Part shown: positions 6,826 through 14,435 of the stretch, one piece after another
Numbering within the stretch: the first letter of the stretch is position 1
How the letters are laid out: each line of letters begins with the position of its first letter
Origin: Planctomycetota bacterium
Lineage (GTDB): Bacteria > Planctomycetota > Planctomycetia > Pirellulales > Lacipirellulaceae
Length of the DNA: 14,435 bases
NCBI GenBank assembly: GCA_029259975.1
Contig: JAJDEE010000156.1
Coordinates: 1 to 14,435, forward strand
Direction: 5' to 3'
Position numbers and translations under genes: made by a program
The notes under the pieces: model-generated
The model's database searches: none
Told to the model about the DNA's origin: nothing
The model's input: the letters and a program-made list of their open reading frames with translations, nothing else

Positions 6826-6961
6826 AACACCGAGACCAACTCGTCGAGCCGACAAGAATTCCTTTTACGGGTAACTCTATGAATCGTCTGTGTGGCGATT
6901 GTCTGCCCGAACGGTTCATTTGTGACTTGAGTTGGGATTTCGCGATGTTCTGATTTGTGCG

Positions 6962-7000
6962 ACTCGCAAGCCCGACGCTTCGCAAGTAGGGTTTGCGGGT
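6962..7000 (+). repeat. 12-bp hairpin in the ilvC / propeller-gene convergent spacer
   Basis: ACTCGCAAGCCC (6962-6973) pairs with GGGTTTGCGGGT (6989-7000) around a 15-nt loop. Two of the twelve pairs are G-U and hold only in plus-strand RNA, which suggests the structure acts in the ilvC transcript. The spacer 6792-7036 holds no gene. The AGCCCGACGC core resembles intergenic repeats I recall from planctomycete genomes, but I cannot verify this here. Confidence 0.45.
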
Positions 7001-7036
7001 TAGCAGCCGCAAGTGAATTTTCGCCTGCAGATCGGC

Positions 7037-8338
7037 TTAGAATTCAAAAGTATCCGTGTCCTCAGGTTCACTCTCTAGCTCATTAAGTTCAAAGGGACTT
7101 TCCGCATGGTCCTCAGCCTTTTTGTCCTCAGAAACGAGTGCTTTGGTACCAGACCCACCAGGACCGCCCTCAGTTTCCTCAGGCATTGATTCGTCTGCTT
7201 TGGTCGTTGCTCGATGCCAAGTTGGCTCTGTTGCTCCGACCTCATGCAGGCACTGCGCGAGTCCTCGATCGTTGACCAGGAAAATGCGATCCGACTGACT
7301 ATTCGTCAGAGCCGAGGTTCCGGCGGCGGTGGCAAGCCGACCAGCGACGCTTCCCGATTGGCTATCTAGTACCAGCAACGTTCCGAAGCGGTCGATGCCA
7401 TAAGTATGTTTCGCACTGCTGGCAACGAACTGTTTGACCCCTTCGGCTCGCCATACTGGCTGGCCCGTGAGAGCGTGAACGGCATGCAACGTTGGCCCTT
7501 CGGTGGCGGCGTACACTTTTTCGCCGACAGCTGTCAGCTTGCTTGTAATGGCGAAGCCTGTTGCGTAGCGCCATTGTTCGCTGCCGGACGATTTGTGGAA
7601 ACTGTAAAGATAGCCGTCTAATGTACCCACGAAGAGATGCGAATCTTGCTCTGCAGGTACAGCCATGACCTCTTCATTCGTCTGAACACGGAACAATATC
7701 CGCGGACGGTCCGCTTGTCCAACGTACAATAGTCGACGGTCGGATGTCCAACTAACGATATCTCCTAAAACAGTCGGACTTTGAAAGATGCGGCCATCAG
7801 ACTGATACTGCCATACGATCGCGGAGGGGTCGTCCAGCTGGTAGCCTTCGACGCGGCCATCTACCAAAGCGACATAGGCATGGCTACCGCTCAGGGCAGG
7901 GGCAGCACTAGCAGCCCCACCGATTTGCCGCGACCACAGGTGATGCCCGCCATCTCGATTCATAATGTAGAGGCGTCCAGACACGATCACTGCAACATAC
8001 TTCGAGTTAGCTGCCATCCCAACGGCAGCAGCACGGCCATTTCCGATCTCGGTGGTCCACAGGGTTTTGCCGGTCTCTGTGCTGATTGTTTGAATGACTC
8101 CAGCGCTAGTAAGTGCAAGAAGCATATCTTGGTCGAGCAGCCATTGCTCGACACGGTTCACCGACGAGTCAACGCGAATCTGTGTGAACCACGCGCGTTC
8201 AAGCCCCTGTCGGGCAGCAATCTGATTCGAGACCAGACGCTGAGAAAAAACAGTTGATGGCGTGACCACCAAGAGGGCCATCGCAGAGCAGAGTAAAAAA
8301 TGGATTGCGCGACTTTGTGGGGAGGGATTAAGTAGCAT
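7037..8338 (-). CDS. Secreted PQQ-type beta-propeller protein
   Basis: A 433-residue protein with a signal peptide (hydrophobic stretch at about residues 13-31, likely cut after VFSQ) and an eight-strand-type propeller made of PQQ-like repeats. The repeat signature, a small or Gly residue, Thr/Gly pair and a Trp strand, is visible in TGKTLWTTEIG, GGHHLWSRQIGG, SAIVWQYQSDG, SGSEQWRYATG and TGQPVWRAEG. The last ~50 residues are an acidic, Pro/Gly/Ser-containing tail ending in DTDTFEF. No catalytic domain is present; such proteins usually act as binding scaffolds in the envelope, and PQQ binding itself is unlikely without dehydrogenase residues. The ATG at 8338 (GGAAAG 8 nt upstream) is chosen; a GTG at 8359 with AGGAAG 9 nt upstream is nearly as good and would add 7 residues. 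It converges with ilvC. Confidence 0.8.
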   Translation of the reverse strand: MLLNPSPQSRAIHFLLCSAMALLVVTPSTVFSQRLVSNQIAARQGLERAWFTQIRVDSSVNRVEQWLLDQDMLLALTSAGVIQTISTETGKTLWTTEIGNGRAAAVGMAANSKYVAVIVSGRLYIMNRDGGHHLWSRQIGGAASAAPALSGSHAYVALVDGRVEGYQLDDPSAIVWQYQSDGRIFQSPTVLGDIVSWTSDRRLLYVGQADRPRILFRVQTNEEVMAVPAEQDSHLFVGTLDGYLYSFHKSSGSEQWRYATGFAITSKLTAVGEKVYAATEGPTLHAVHALTGQPVWRAEGVKQFVASSAKHTYGIDRFGTLLVLDSQSGSVAGRLATAAGTSALTNSQSDRIFLVNDRGLAQCLHEVGATEPTWHRATTKADESMPEETEGGPGGSGTKALVSEDKKAEDHAESPFELNELESEPEDTDTFEF

Positions 8339-8569
8339 TACACTTTCTTTCCGGAGCACTCAGATATCTTCCTGCGAGCTTTGATAGCAAATCAAAGTGG
8401 AACATTTGTTCCGTTCCATCCTAATCTACCAACCACGCAACGACAAAGTATTTGAGGGCTTTTTGCGTAGCTGTCCATTTTCCATTGCTATTTCGCGGTT
8501 TTCAAGAATTTGCTTGTCGAGGGGTTTGCCATTCGCATCGGTCCCGAATGGCATTAACATAGCCGTAAG
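8339..8569. other. Spacer upstream of the propeller gene, no clear gene
   Basis: This stretch should carry the promoter of the minus-strand propeller gene. It also holds a 44-codon minus-strand ORF (8426-8560) that directly follows the stop of the transposase remnant in the same frame; it has no recognisable family and may be flanking or element-end sequence. Nothing else is supported here. Confidence 0.4.
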
Positions 8570-8792
8570 TCATTTGTTATCCAGCACTTTCTTTAGCTGG
8601 CGTCTGGACTTGGCCGATTGCAGCCAACGCTAGGCATCGACAAAACCGATACGACGGACATCGACCTGTTGGTGGCAGGGTCTCGCGCCAAGTCATGCCT
8701 GCCTCGCAGCAAGCCTCGGCAATCGCCGTTTCCGGCAACTCTTCGCTCCTATTTTGCTTGAAGTGTTTGATGACATCCGTGATACTGTGCAT
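8570..8792 (-). pseudogene. IS4-type transposase remnant, internally deleted
   Basis: The minus strand begins at ATG 8792 with MHSITDVIKHFKQN and then EACCEAGMTWRETLPPT, a pattern like the N-terminus of IS4-family (DDE) transposases, in which a short helical start leads to a GxTWRER motif. After about 42 codons the frame shifts and the sequence jumps to what resembles the transposase C-terminus: QVDVRRIGFVDA, an in-frame TAG (8630-8632), then RWLQSAKSRRQLKKV and a TGA at 8570-8572. The whole catalytic core, about 350 codons in a full transposase, is missing. It cannot be functional. No terminal inverted repeats or target duplications were found by eye. It marks an old insertion between the propeller and redox lipoprotein genes. 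Confidence 0.6.
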
Positions 8793-8903
8793 CGGTGGGA
8801 CCTCCTGTTGCGTAGGAAACTGCTAAACAATTCCAATATGCAGCAAGCTCTACCTCGTGAAAATTGACCGCTACTACTTTCTCTGTGAGAGAGGCTTCAA
8901 CAA

Positions 8904-10997
8904 ATGTCTACCAGTCACTTCAATCAGAGGACCATCTTGCTGGCAACCATGCTTTTGGCTGGTTGCCAGAGGAATACCCCAACTCTACCGATCACTGAAG
9001 TTGCTACTCCGACAACGCGCAGCCTGAACGAAACCCCGCTTGGCTCTCACATCGACGATTTCACGCTCGACGATTACCTCGGCGCAGCCCACTCGTTGTC
9101 AGATTGGCAAGACCGGCAAGCGATCGTCGTCGTGTTTTTGGGCACCGAGTGTCCATTGGCCAAACTCTACGGTCAGCGGCTAGTCGAAATGGCAGCGAAG
9201 TACGAACCCCTGGGCGTGCAATTCGTTGGTATCAACGCCAACCGTCAAGACACACTTGCCGAGATGACACACTATGCGCGCGTTCATCACATTGATTTCC
9301 CACTCCTAAAAGATCCCGATTGTCGCGTGGCAGATCAGTTTGGCGCAACGCGTACGCCCGAAGCCTTTTTGCTCGACGCTAAGCAGACGATTCGTTACTG
9401 GGGCCGAATCGACGATCAGTACGGCGTCGGTTTTTCGCGAGGCAAGCCGACTAGCAGCGAACTGACGACCACCTTGGACGAGCTTCTGGCCGACAAGCCG
9501 ATCACCACTCCCAAAACAACAGCCGTCGGATGTTTAATAAGTCGTCCAAAACCGATTGAACCGCGCGGCGACATCACCTACTGCAATCAAATCTCGCGCG
9601 TCGTGCAGCAGCACTGCATCGAGTGTCATCGCGACGAGCAAATTGCGCCCTTCGCTTTGGCCACTTACGACGACGTCGCCGCTTGGTCCGACACGATGCT
9701 CGAAGTGATCGACAATGGCCGCATGCCACCTTGGCATGCCAACCCCAAACATGGCACGTTCAGAAATGATGCCCGCATGCCAACCGAAGACAAACGGCTA
9801 TTCGCTCAATGGGTCGAAAACGGCCTGCCAGAAGGCGAGCCGTCCGACTTGCCCGCGCCGCGCGAGTTTGCCGAAGGCTGGCGGATCCCTCAGCCCGATA
9901 TCGTCTTCAAAATGCCCAAAGTTTACGAGGTGCCAGCCAAAGGCGTCGTCTCCTACCAGCATTTTATGTTCGACCCCGGCTTTACCGAAGACAAATGGGT
10001 CCTCGCCTCCGAAGCGCGCCCCGGCAACCGCGCCGTCGTGCACCACCTCATTTTGTTCTTCGTCCCGCCCGAACAGAAAAACTTTCGTGCGCAAGATGCC
10101 CTGTTCAACATGATCGTCGCTTACGCACCGGGCCTACCTCCGATGGTGGGCCCAGAAAACTCGGCGTTGCGGATTCCTGCAGGCTCGAAATTGTGTTTTC
10201 AAGTTCATTACACGCCCAATGGCAGCTCCCAAACCGATATCAGCGAAGCTGGCCTCATTTTTACCGATGCCGAAAAGGTCGAAAAAGAGTTTCTGACTGA
10301 GGCGGCGATGAATTACAAATTCAAAATCCCTCCCGGCGCAAACGATTATCGTGTCAACACGAGCTATCTAATGCGGCACGACTCGTTGCTTTACTCGCTC
10401 TCACCGCATATGCACTATCGGGGCAAGTCGTTTCGTTTCACGGCTCACTATCCCGACGACACCGAAGAGATTTTGCTCGACGTGCCAAATTACGATTTCA
10501 ATTGGCAAAACGTTTACCTACTCGCCGAACCGAAACCTCTGCCAGCCGGTACCAAAGTGCAGATGGTCGCGCACTACGACAACTCTGCCGATAATCTGCT
10601 CAACCCCGATCCAACGGCTACCGTTTTTTGGGGCGATCAAACTTGGCAAGAAATGATGATCGGCTCGCTCACTATGAGCCGTGCCGATCAAGACTTGCGA
10701 ATCGGTCCGCCGCGCGTTGAAAAAATCGGCGAGGACAAGTATCGAGTCCACTTCCGTTACCGTCCGACCGAGCCTACCAAGGCGGTCTACCTTGCCGGCT
10801 CGTTTAACGACTGGCAACAAACTAAACACGCCCTCGAAGGCCCTGACGAACAGGGTAACTATACTTCAACCCTGGAACTCGCCCCCGGCAAGTACGAATA
10901 CAAATTCGTTCTCGACGGTAAGACCTGGAAAAACGATCCGGGCAACCCCGAGTTGGTCGGATTTTACCAGAACAATGTTGTGCGTGTGCAAGAGTAG
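8904..10997 (+). CDS. Lipoprotein fusing redoxin, cytochrome c, copper monooxygenase-like and CBM48-like domains
   Basis: A 697-residue exported lipoprotein (lipobox LAGC, Cys21). Residues 45-200 form a thioredoxin-fold redoxin: GTECPLAKLY with Cys83, a second cysteine at 140, and the cis-Pro segment TPEAF at 151. Residues 222-310 are a planctomycete-type cytochrome c: heme motif CIECH (238-242) and RMPPW (273-277) offering Met274 as axial ligand. Residues 330-600 resemble peptidylglycine/dopamine-type copper monooxygenases: His380-His381, His435 in VHYTP, His502-x-His504 in PHMH and Met584/585 in WQEMMIG match the two copper sites of that family. Residues 620-697 form a glycogen-binding-like E-set domain (YLAGSFNDW, YEYKF, WKNDPG). 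GAGAGG lies 9 nt before the ATG. Substrate unknown; an envelope oxidation using heme and copper is the likely role. Confidence 0.88.
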   Translation: MSTSHFNQRTILLATMLLAGCQRNTPTLPITEVATPTTRSLNETPLGSHIDDFTLDDYLGAAHSLSDWQDRQAIVVVFLGTECPLAKLYGQRLVEMAAKYEPLGVQFVGINANRQDTLAEMTHYARVHHIDFPLLKDPDCRVADQFGATRTPEAFLLDAKQTIRYWGRIDDQYGVGFSRGKPTSSELTTTLDELLADKPITTPKTTAVGCLISRPKPIEPRGDITYCNQISRVVQQHCIECHRDEQIAPFALATYDDVAAWSDTMLEVIDNGRMPPWHANPKHGTFRNDARMPTEDKRLFAQWVENGLPEGEPSDLPAPREFAEGWRIPQPDIVFKMPKVYEVPAKGVVSYQHFMFDPGFTEDKWVLASEARPGNRAVVHHLILFFVPPEQKNFRAQDALFNMIVAYAPGLPPMVGPENSALRIPAGSKLCFQVHYTPNGSSQTDISEAGLIFTDAEKVEKEFLTEAAMNYKFKIPPGANDYRVNTSYLMRHDSLLYSLSPHMHYRGKSFRFTAHYPDDTEEILLDVPNYDFNWQNVYLLAEPKPLPAGTKVQMVAHYDNSADNLLNPDPTATVFWGDQTWQEMMIGSLTMSRADQDLRIGPPRVEKIGEDKYRVHFRYRPTEPTKAVYLAGSFNDWQQTKHALEGPDEQGNYTSTLELAPGKYEYKFVLDGKTWKNDPGNPELVGFYQNNVVRVQE

Positions 10998-10998
10998 T

Positions 10999-11250
10999 AA
11001 ACCGCTAATCGACGTTAATACTCGCTAATGCTTCTTTCAGGCGAGCGGCAGTTGAGAATTACCCTGATGGCGAAAGAATTGCTTAAAAATTAACCACGAC
11101 GACACAACGGGCACAACGTAAAATCTACGTTGTGCCCGTTGTGTCGTTGTGGTTCACTTCGTTTGTGGCAAAAATGGATGTCGGTTGGGGCAGGTAAATA
11201 CCTATTTTCCGCTCGCCTCATTAGTGTGTACTAGCGTATATTAGCGGTTT
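10999..11250. repeat. Nested inverted-repeat element between convergent genes
   Basis: Outer arms 10999-11048 and 11209-11250 are imperfect inverted copies: both begin AAACCGCTAAT and end AGGCGAGCGG when read inward, with GCTAAT-type units between and a length difference of about 8 nt. Inside lies the 29-bp hairpin at 11092-11154. The element fills nearly all of the spacer between the redox lipoprotein gene (stop at 10997) and the RNase Z-like gene (stop at 11271). No ORF is supported within it. Confidence 0.7.
11092..11154. terminator. 29-bp hairpin, probable terminator for the minus-strand RNase Z-like gene
   Basis: Arms 11092-11120 and 11126-11154 are complementary at 28 of 29 positions around a 5-nt loop; the exception is a G-T pair that stays paired (G-U) in plus-strand RNA. 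On the minus strand the hairpin is followed by AATTTTTAAG, so it could end transcripts from 12110-11271. The arms consist of ACGACAC/ACAACG-like steps, typical of dispersed intergenic repeats. Confidence 0.6.
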
Positions 11251-11270
11251 TTTCTTGCCGCTTTCCATAT

Positions 11271-12110
11271 TTACAGCCATAACTTCAACCGCCCGTCGAG
11301 CATCCCAGGCAGCGCCTTCTCGACCATCCGCTTGACCGTGTTGGGGTGATAACGGGTGCTCAAGTGCGAAGCGATTACCAGCTCATTCTGAAACTTGTCA
11401 CGGCGGTCGACAAAGTCGTCGAGGTGCATGTGGCCGAACTTGTGGATTTTTTCTTTGCGATGGTCCGGCGAGACGAACGTCATCTCGCAGATTAACACTT
11501 TGGCCTGATACATCTCGGGGCAATTGTCGAGTCCGGCAGGTGCCGTGTCGCCGGCGTAGGCGATCAGCGGCGTGCGGTGTTCGGCCGAGACTTCGGTACC
11601 CGCCAGCCGTAGGTCGCGGATTTTATCACCCGACAAGCCGATGAATTCTTCTTTCAGCTTTCGCCTTCGTTCCCAGACGATAAACCCCAGCGCTGGCACA
11701 CTGTGTTTGCACTCCGAAACCGTCACCACCAACTCGCGCGACAGTTCGATTTCGTCGCCTGGCTCGATCGGTTTCAACTCGCATGGCATCCGCCCACGGT
11801 CGAGCCGCGTAAAATTTCGCAGAATATGCTGCATCGGTTCGATGGTTGCCGCAGGCATGTAAATTGTCGGCGGCTCCATCTTCATCATCCGCCGTCGGGC
11901 GACATAAACCGGCAGCGCCACAATGTGGTCGAGGTGTCCATGCGAGATGAACCACGTTTCGGTTCCCATAAACGACCAAGGCTGCCCCCCCAGATCGAAT
12001 CCCAACTTTAGCTCAGGAATCCGCCAGTAGCTCTGCACAGCCGCGCGCGAGTAGCCCTCGATGGTAAACCCAGCGTGCTTCAACGTTTTGACAGGAGCAT
12101 TCTCAATCAT
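11271..12110 (-). CDS. RNase Z-like metallo-beta-lactamase-fold hydrolase
   Basis: A 279-residue cytoplasmic metal hydrolase. The di-zinc site is visible: SHGHLDH at 56-62 (His57, His59, Asp61, His62), His136 in CKHSVP, Asp188 in YAGDT, His227/His229 in GHMHLDDF, and His249 in ASHLSTRYH. The ICEMTF/GHMHLDD pair and the SHLSTRY block correspond to motifs of tRNase Z, as does the GLSGDKIRDLRLAGTEV segment before the GDT motif. tRNase Z removes 3' trailers from tRNA precursors. The long flexible arm that clamps tRNA in bacterial RNase Z is not obvious (the 146-155 region is Arg/Lys-rich but short), so a related phosphodiesterase or hydrolase is possible and no gene symbol is given. ATG 12110 lacks a good ribosome site. 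It converges with the redox lipoprotein gene. Confidence 0.8.
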   Translation of the reverse strand: MIENAPVKTLKHAGFTIEGYSRAAVQSYWRIPELKLGFDLGGQPWSFMGTETWFISHGHLDHIVALPVYVARRRMMKMEPPTIYMPAATIEPMQHILRNFTRLDRGRMPCELKPIEPGDEIELSRELVVTVSECKHSVPALGFIVWERRRKLKEEFIGLSGDKIRDLRLAGTEVSAEHRTPLIAYAGDTAPAGLDNCPEMYQAKVLICEMTFVSPDHRKEKIHKFGHMHLDDFVDRRDKFQNELVIASHLSTRYHPNTVKRMVEKALPGMLDGRLKLWL

Positions 12111-12386
12111 TACAGACGATCATCGTGGGGGCTAAGAACTTCACAAAATAGCCGGCGAGCTAGTCTCGGCGGAGAGACAGGCTTCTAAGCTGAGGTGGCA
12201 CCGATGGCCAAACTCCCTATTCTAGAATGCCAGCAGGAGTTCGGGAAGGATGGCCGATTTCTTTTGTCCTGACGCGTGATAATTCGCGTGCAACCGACTA
12301 CTCCTATTGGTAAAATAACCCGACACCGTCCGAGCCTGCAGCTTCGTCACGAACGCCGAGCAGGTCTTTTTTTGAGGGGAACAGTC

Positions 12387-14435
12387 ATGAGAAGTGCATT
12401 TTCGTTGGGAATCCGTGTTGTCGTAGGTTTGCTTTTGGCCGCCGGGTTAGTGACTCTTTCGGCGGTCTCTGCCGACGAGCCAGCAGTGAATTCCAAATCG
12501 GCCACGAGGGCATCCGCGTCAGCTGCCAGTTCGTCAAAAAAGAAGAGCAAGTTTGCCGACTTCAAAAAAACGATCGCAGACGCCAAAAAAATCGAAGGTC
12601 TATTCACGCTCTACCAAAAAGACCAACACCTCTACGCCGAGATCAAATCGAGCCTGTACAACACCGAGCTAATCGCCCCGATGGCAATCGCTCGTGGCAT
12701 GGCGTCGGCCGGCACGCCACTGAATTTTGGCGACGAGTGGATTCTGTACTTCCGCCGCGTCGGCGACAAGATTCAGCTCGTCCGCAAGAATATCCATTAC
12801 CAGGCGCCCAAAGGCACGCCACTCGAAAAGGCCGTCAAGCAAAACTTCACCGACTCGGTACTCAAGGCCCTGCCGATCGTCAGCATGTCCCCCGGCGGTG
12901 CGCCGCTAGTCGACTTAGCGGAGATATTCTTCACCGATTTCGCGCAACTTGGCATCGGCAGCATTGATCGCAGCCGGACTTCTTGGCACAAAGTCAAGGC
13001 TTTCAAAAACAATATCGAGCTGCAAGTCGAAGCGACGTTTAGCTCGGGACGCTATGGCTGGATGTCGCGCGATGATGGTGTTGTCGATCACCGCGGCGTG
13101 ACGCTGATTTTGCACTACAGTCTCACCAGACGTCCCAAGTCGAGCTACAAACCGCGTTTCGCCGACCAGCGCGTTGGGCACTTCATCAGCGCGACCAAAG
13201 ACTTCGGTTCGAAGAAACCCGACACGACGTTTGTACGCCGTATCAATCGCTGGCGGCTCGAAAAAGCCAACCCCAAAGCCAAGCTCTCGCCGCCTAAGCA
13301 GCAGTTGATCTGGTGGGTCGAAGACACCGTCCCGCATGAATTCCGACCGTACGTCGAAGAGGGCATCCTCGAATGGAATAAGGCGTTTCGCAAAATTGGC
13401 TTCCGCAACGCACTCGGAGTCCGCTGGCAAAATGACGACGACGAGTTTGATCCCGAAGATACCAATTACTGCACCTTTCGCTGGATCACGACACCATATA
13501 CTTTTGCCATGTCGGGATTGCGAGCCGACCCGATCACCGGAGAGATGATCGACGGCGACGTCATTTTCGACGCGAGTTGGGTACGCTACTGGAAAGACGA
13601 ATACGCGCTCATGATGGGTGCCCCAGTACCGACCGGCCAGGGCAACGACAACCAGCAAGGCCCTAACCTGTTGCTCGGCGTCGGCGAAATCCTCAGTCCC
13701 ATGATGGCAGTCAAGCAAGGTTACGGCCTGCCCTACACGCCGCAAAGCTATCAACTAAGCGCCCAGTTCCATCAGCAAGGTCGTGGCGGCGAGATGCCAG
13801 TACTGGTGCCATCCAGCCACGGGCCGCTGCACAACCTGCTCAGCAAACGCTTGGCTGCCGGCAAGTTCAACGCCTGCCAGTGCGCCGTCGCCAAGCGTCA
13901 TGAGTATCGCCTCGCCGCGATGGCCTTGGCCGCCAGAATGAATGCAGCTGATAAAGGGGATAGTGGAAAATCGGATGATGACAGCGACGCAGGCGACAGC
14001 ACCGACGCTGACGACACCGACGCTGACGACGAAAAGAGCGAAGAAAAGCTAGCCGACGAAGACAAAGAACTAAAGCTTCCCGAAGAGTTACTCGGTCAGG
14101 CGATCAAAGAAGTCGTCATGCACGAGGTCGGCCATTCGCTCGGTCTGCGACACAATTTTAAGGCGAGCACGATGCTCTCGCTCGACGAGATTAATGACCC
14201 CGAGATCACGCGCGTCAAAGGAATCGGCGGCAGCGTGATGGATTACAACCCGCTGAACATCTCACGCCAAGGCGAAAAACAGGGCGACTACGCCACCACG
14301 ACTATCGGCCCGTACGACTATTGGGCAATCGAGTACGCCTACAAACCGATCAGTGGCAACGAAGAAAAAGAGCTCAAAAAAATCGCCGCTCGTTCGCCCG
14401 AGGGAGATCTCACTTACGCTACTGACGAAGATCTT
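12387..14435 (+). CDS. Secreted zinc-dependent metalloprotease (DUF5118/DUF5117 type), 3' end outside window
   Basis: The frame is open from ATG 12387 to the window edge, 683 codons, so the C-terminus is missing. GAGGGGA at 12374-12380 is 6 nt upstream. A signal peptide (about 1-29) is followed by a Ser/Ala/Lys linker, then a DUF5118-like segment (FADFKKTIADAKKIEGLFTL, from about 57), a DUF5117-like region (about 110-290), and the peptidase domain. The zinc motif is HEVGHSLGLRH (579-589: His579, Glu580, His583, His589), with a Met-turn-like SVMDY about 36 residues later, so it is metzincin-like. An Asp/Glu-rich insert (about 522-560) sits just before the zinc helix. The substrate is unknown; secretion suggests degradation of environmental or envelope protein. 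The spacer 12111-12386 upstream has a small inverted repeat ACGCG/CGCGT (12272-12289) but no gene. Confidence 0.9.
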   Translation, partial: MRSAFSLGIRVVVGLLLAAGLVTLSAVSADEPAVNSKSATRASASAASSSKKKSKFADFKKTIADAKKIEGLFTLYQKDQHLYAEIKSSLYNTELIAPMAIARGMASAGTPLNFGDEWILYFRRVGDKIQLVRKNIHYQAPKGTPLEKAVKQNFTDSVLKALPIVSMSPGGAPLVDLAEIFFTDFAQLGIGSIDRSRTSWHKVKAFKNNIELQVEATFSSGRYGWMSRDDGVVDHRGVTLILHYSLTRRPKSSYKPRFADQRVGHFISATKDFGSKKPDTTFVRRINRWRLEKANPKAKLSPPKQQLIWWVEDTVPHEFRPYVEEGILEWNKAFRKIGFRNALGVRWQNDDDEFDPEDTNYCTFRWITTPYTFAMSGLRADPITGEMIDGDVIFDASWVRYWKDEYALMMGAPVPTGQGNDNQQGPNLLLGVGEILSPMMAVKQGYGLPYTPQSYQLSAQFHQQGRGGEMPVLVPSSHGPLHNLLSKRLAAGKFNACQCAVAKRHEYRLAAMALAARMNAADKGDSGKSDDDSDAGDSTDADDTDADDEKSEEKLADEDKELKLPEELLGQAIKEVVMHEVGHSLGLRHNFKASTMLSLDEINDPEITRVKGIGGSVMDYNPLNISRQGEKQGDYATTTIGPYDYWAIEYAYKPISGNEEKELKKIAARSPEGDLTYATDEDL
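14001..14030 (+). repeat. 15-bp perfect tandem duplication inside the metalloprotease gene
   Basis: ACCGACGCTGACGAC occurs twice without a gap (14001-14015 and 14016-14030), encoding TDADD twice within the acidic insert. In-frame and identical at every base, it looks like a recent slippage duplication. Confidence 0.9.

Noticed and set aside
8397..8633. 78-codon plus-strand ORF
   Set aside because: It is largely antisense to the transposase remnant and its flank and has no recognisable features.
12264..12316. Possible promoter hexamers (TTGTCC, GATAAT, TAAAAT) before the metalloprotease
   Set aside because: No -35/-10 pair has acceptable spacing and matches at both hexamers.
12915..13754. 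Long minus-strand ORF of 279 codons
   Set aside because: It lies entirely antisense to the zinc metalloprotease gene, whose frame has clear domains and motifs. It is a shadow of codon bias.

Overview
The window looks like a chromosomal segment of a planctomycete, probably of the Pirellula/Rhodopirellula type. The basis is a PEP-CTERM sorted secreted protein, a PQQ-type propeller protein, and a secreted lipoprotein that joins redoxin, cytochrome c, copper monooxygenase-like and glycogen-binding-like domains. Gene density is low, intergenic spacers are long and full of short palindromic repeats, and neighbouring genes are often convergent or divergent. The taxon is inferred from gene content; there is no rRNA gene in the window.

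Layout, left to right: the 3' end of a thiolase gene (1-276, +); a PEP-CTERM protein with a good sigma70-like promoter (447-1094, +); a Uma2-family nuclease-like gene (1173-1850, -) lying between two copies of the 3' end of uvrA; full-length uvrA (1952-4831, -); a divergent spacer; ilvN (5145-5663, +) and ilvC (5781-6791, +), two branched-chain amino acid genes; a secreted PQQ-propeller protein (7037-8338, -); a spacer with a badly degraded IS4-type transposase remnant (8570-8792, -); a 697-residue multidomain redox/copper lipoprotein (8904-10997, +); a spacer made almost entirely of nested inverted repeats (10999-11250); an RNase Z-like metallo-beta-lactamase-fold hydrolase (11271-12110, -); and the first 683 codons of a secreted zinc metalloprotease (12387 to the window end, +).

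Only ilvN and ilvC form an obvious functional unit: IlvN regulates acetolactate synthase, and IlvC carries out the next step of valine/isoleucine/leucine synthesis. The catalytic subunit gene ilvB is not here. uvrA is a housekeeping repair gene. The PEP-CTERM protein, propeller protein, redox lipoprotein and metalloprotease are all predicted to be exported, so half of the window serves the cell envelope.

The parts most worth a second look are (1) the 44-nt near-perfect duplication of the uvrA 3' end that brackets the Uma2 gene, (2) the four-domain redox/heme/copper/carbohydrate-binding-like fusion with all expected ligands visible, (3) the nested palindromic element at 10999-11250, and (4) an Asp-rich insert placed directly before the zinc-binding helix of the metalloprotease, with a fresh-looking 15-bp tandem duplication. 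I saw no CRISPR array, tRNA, rRNA or intact mobile element.
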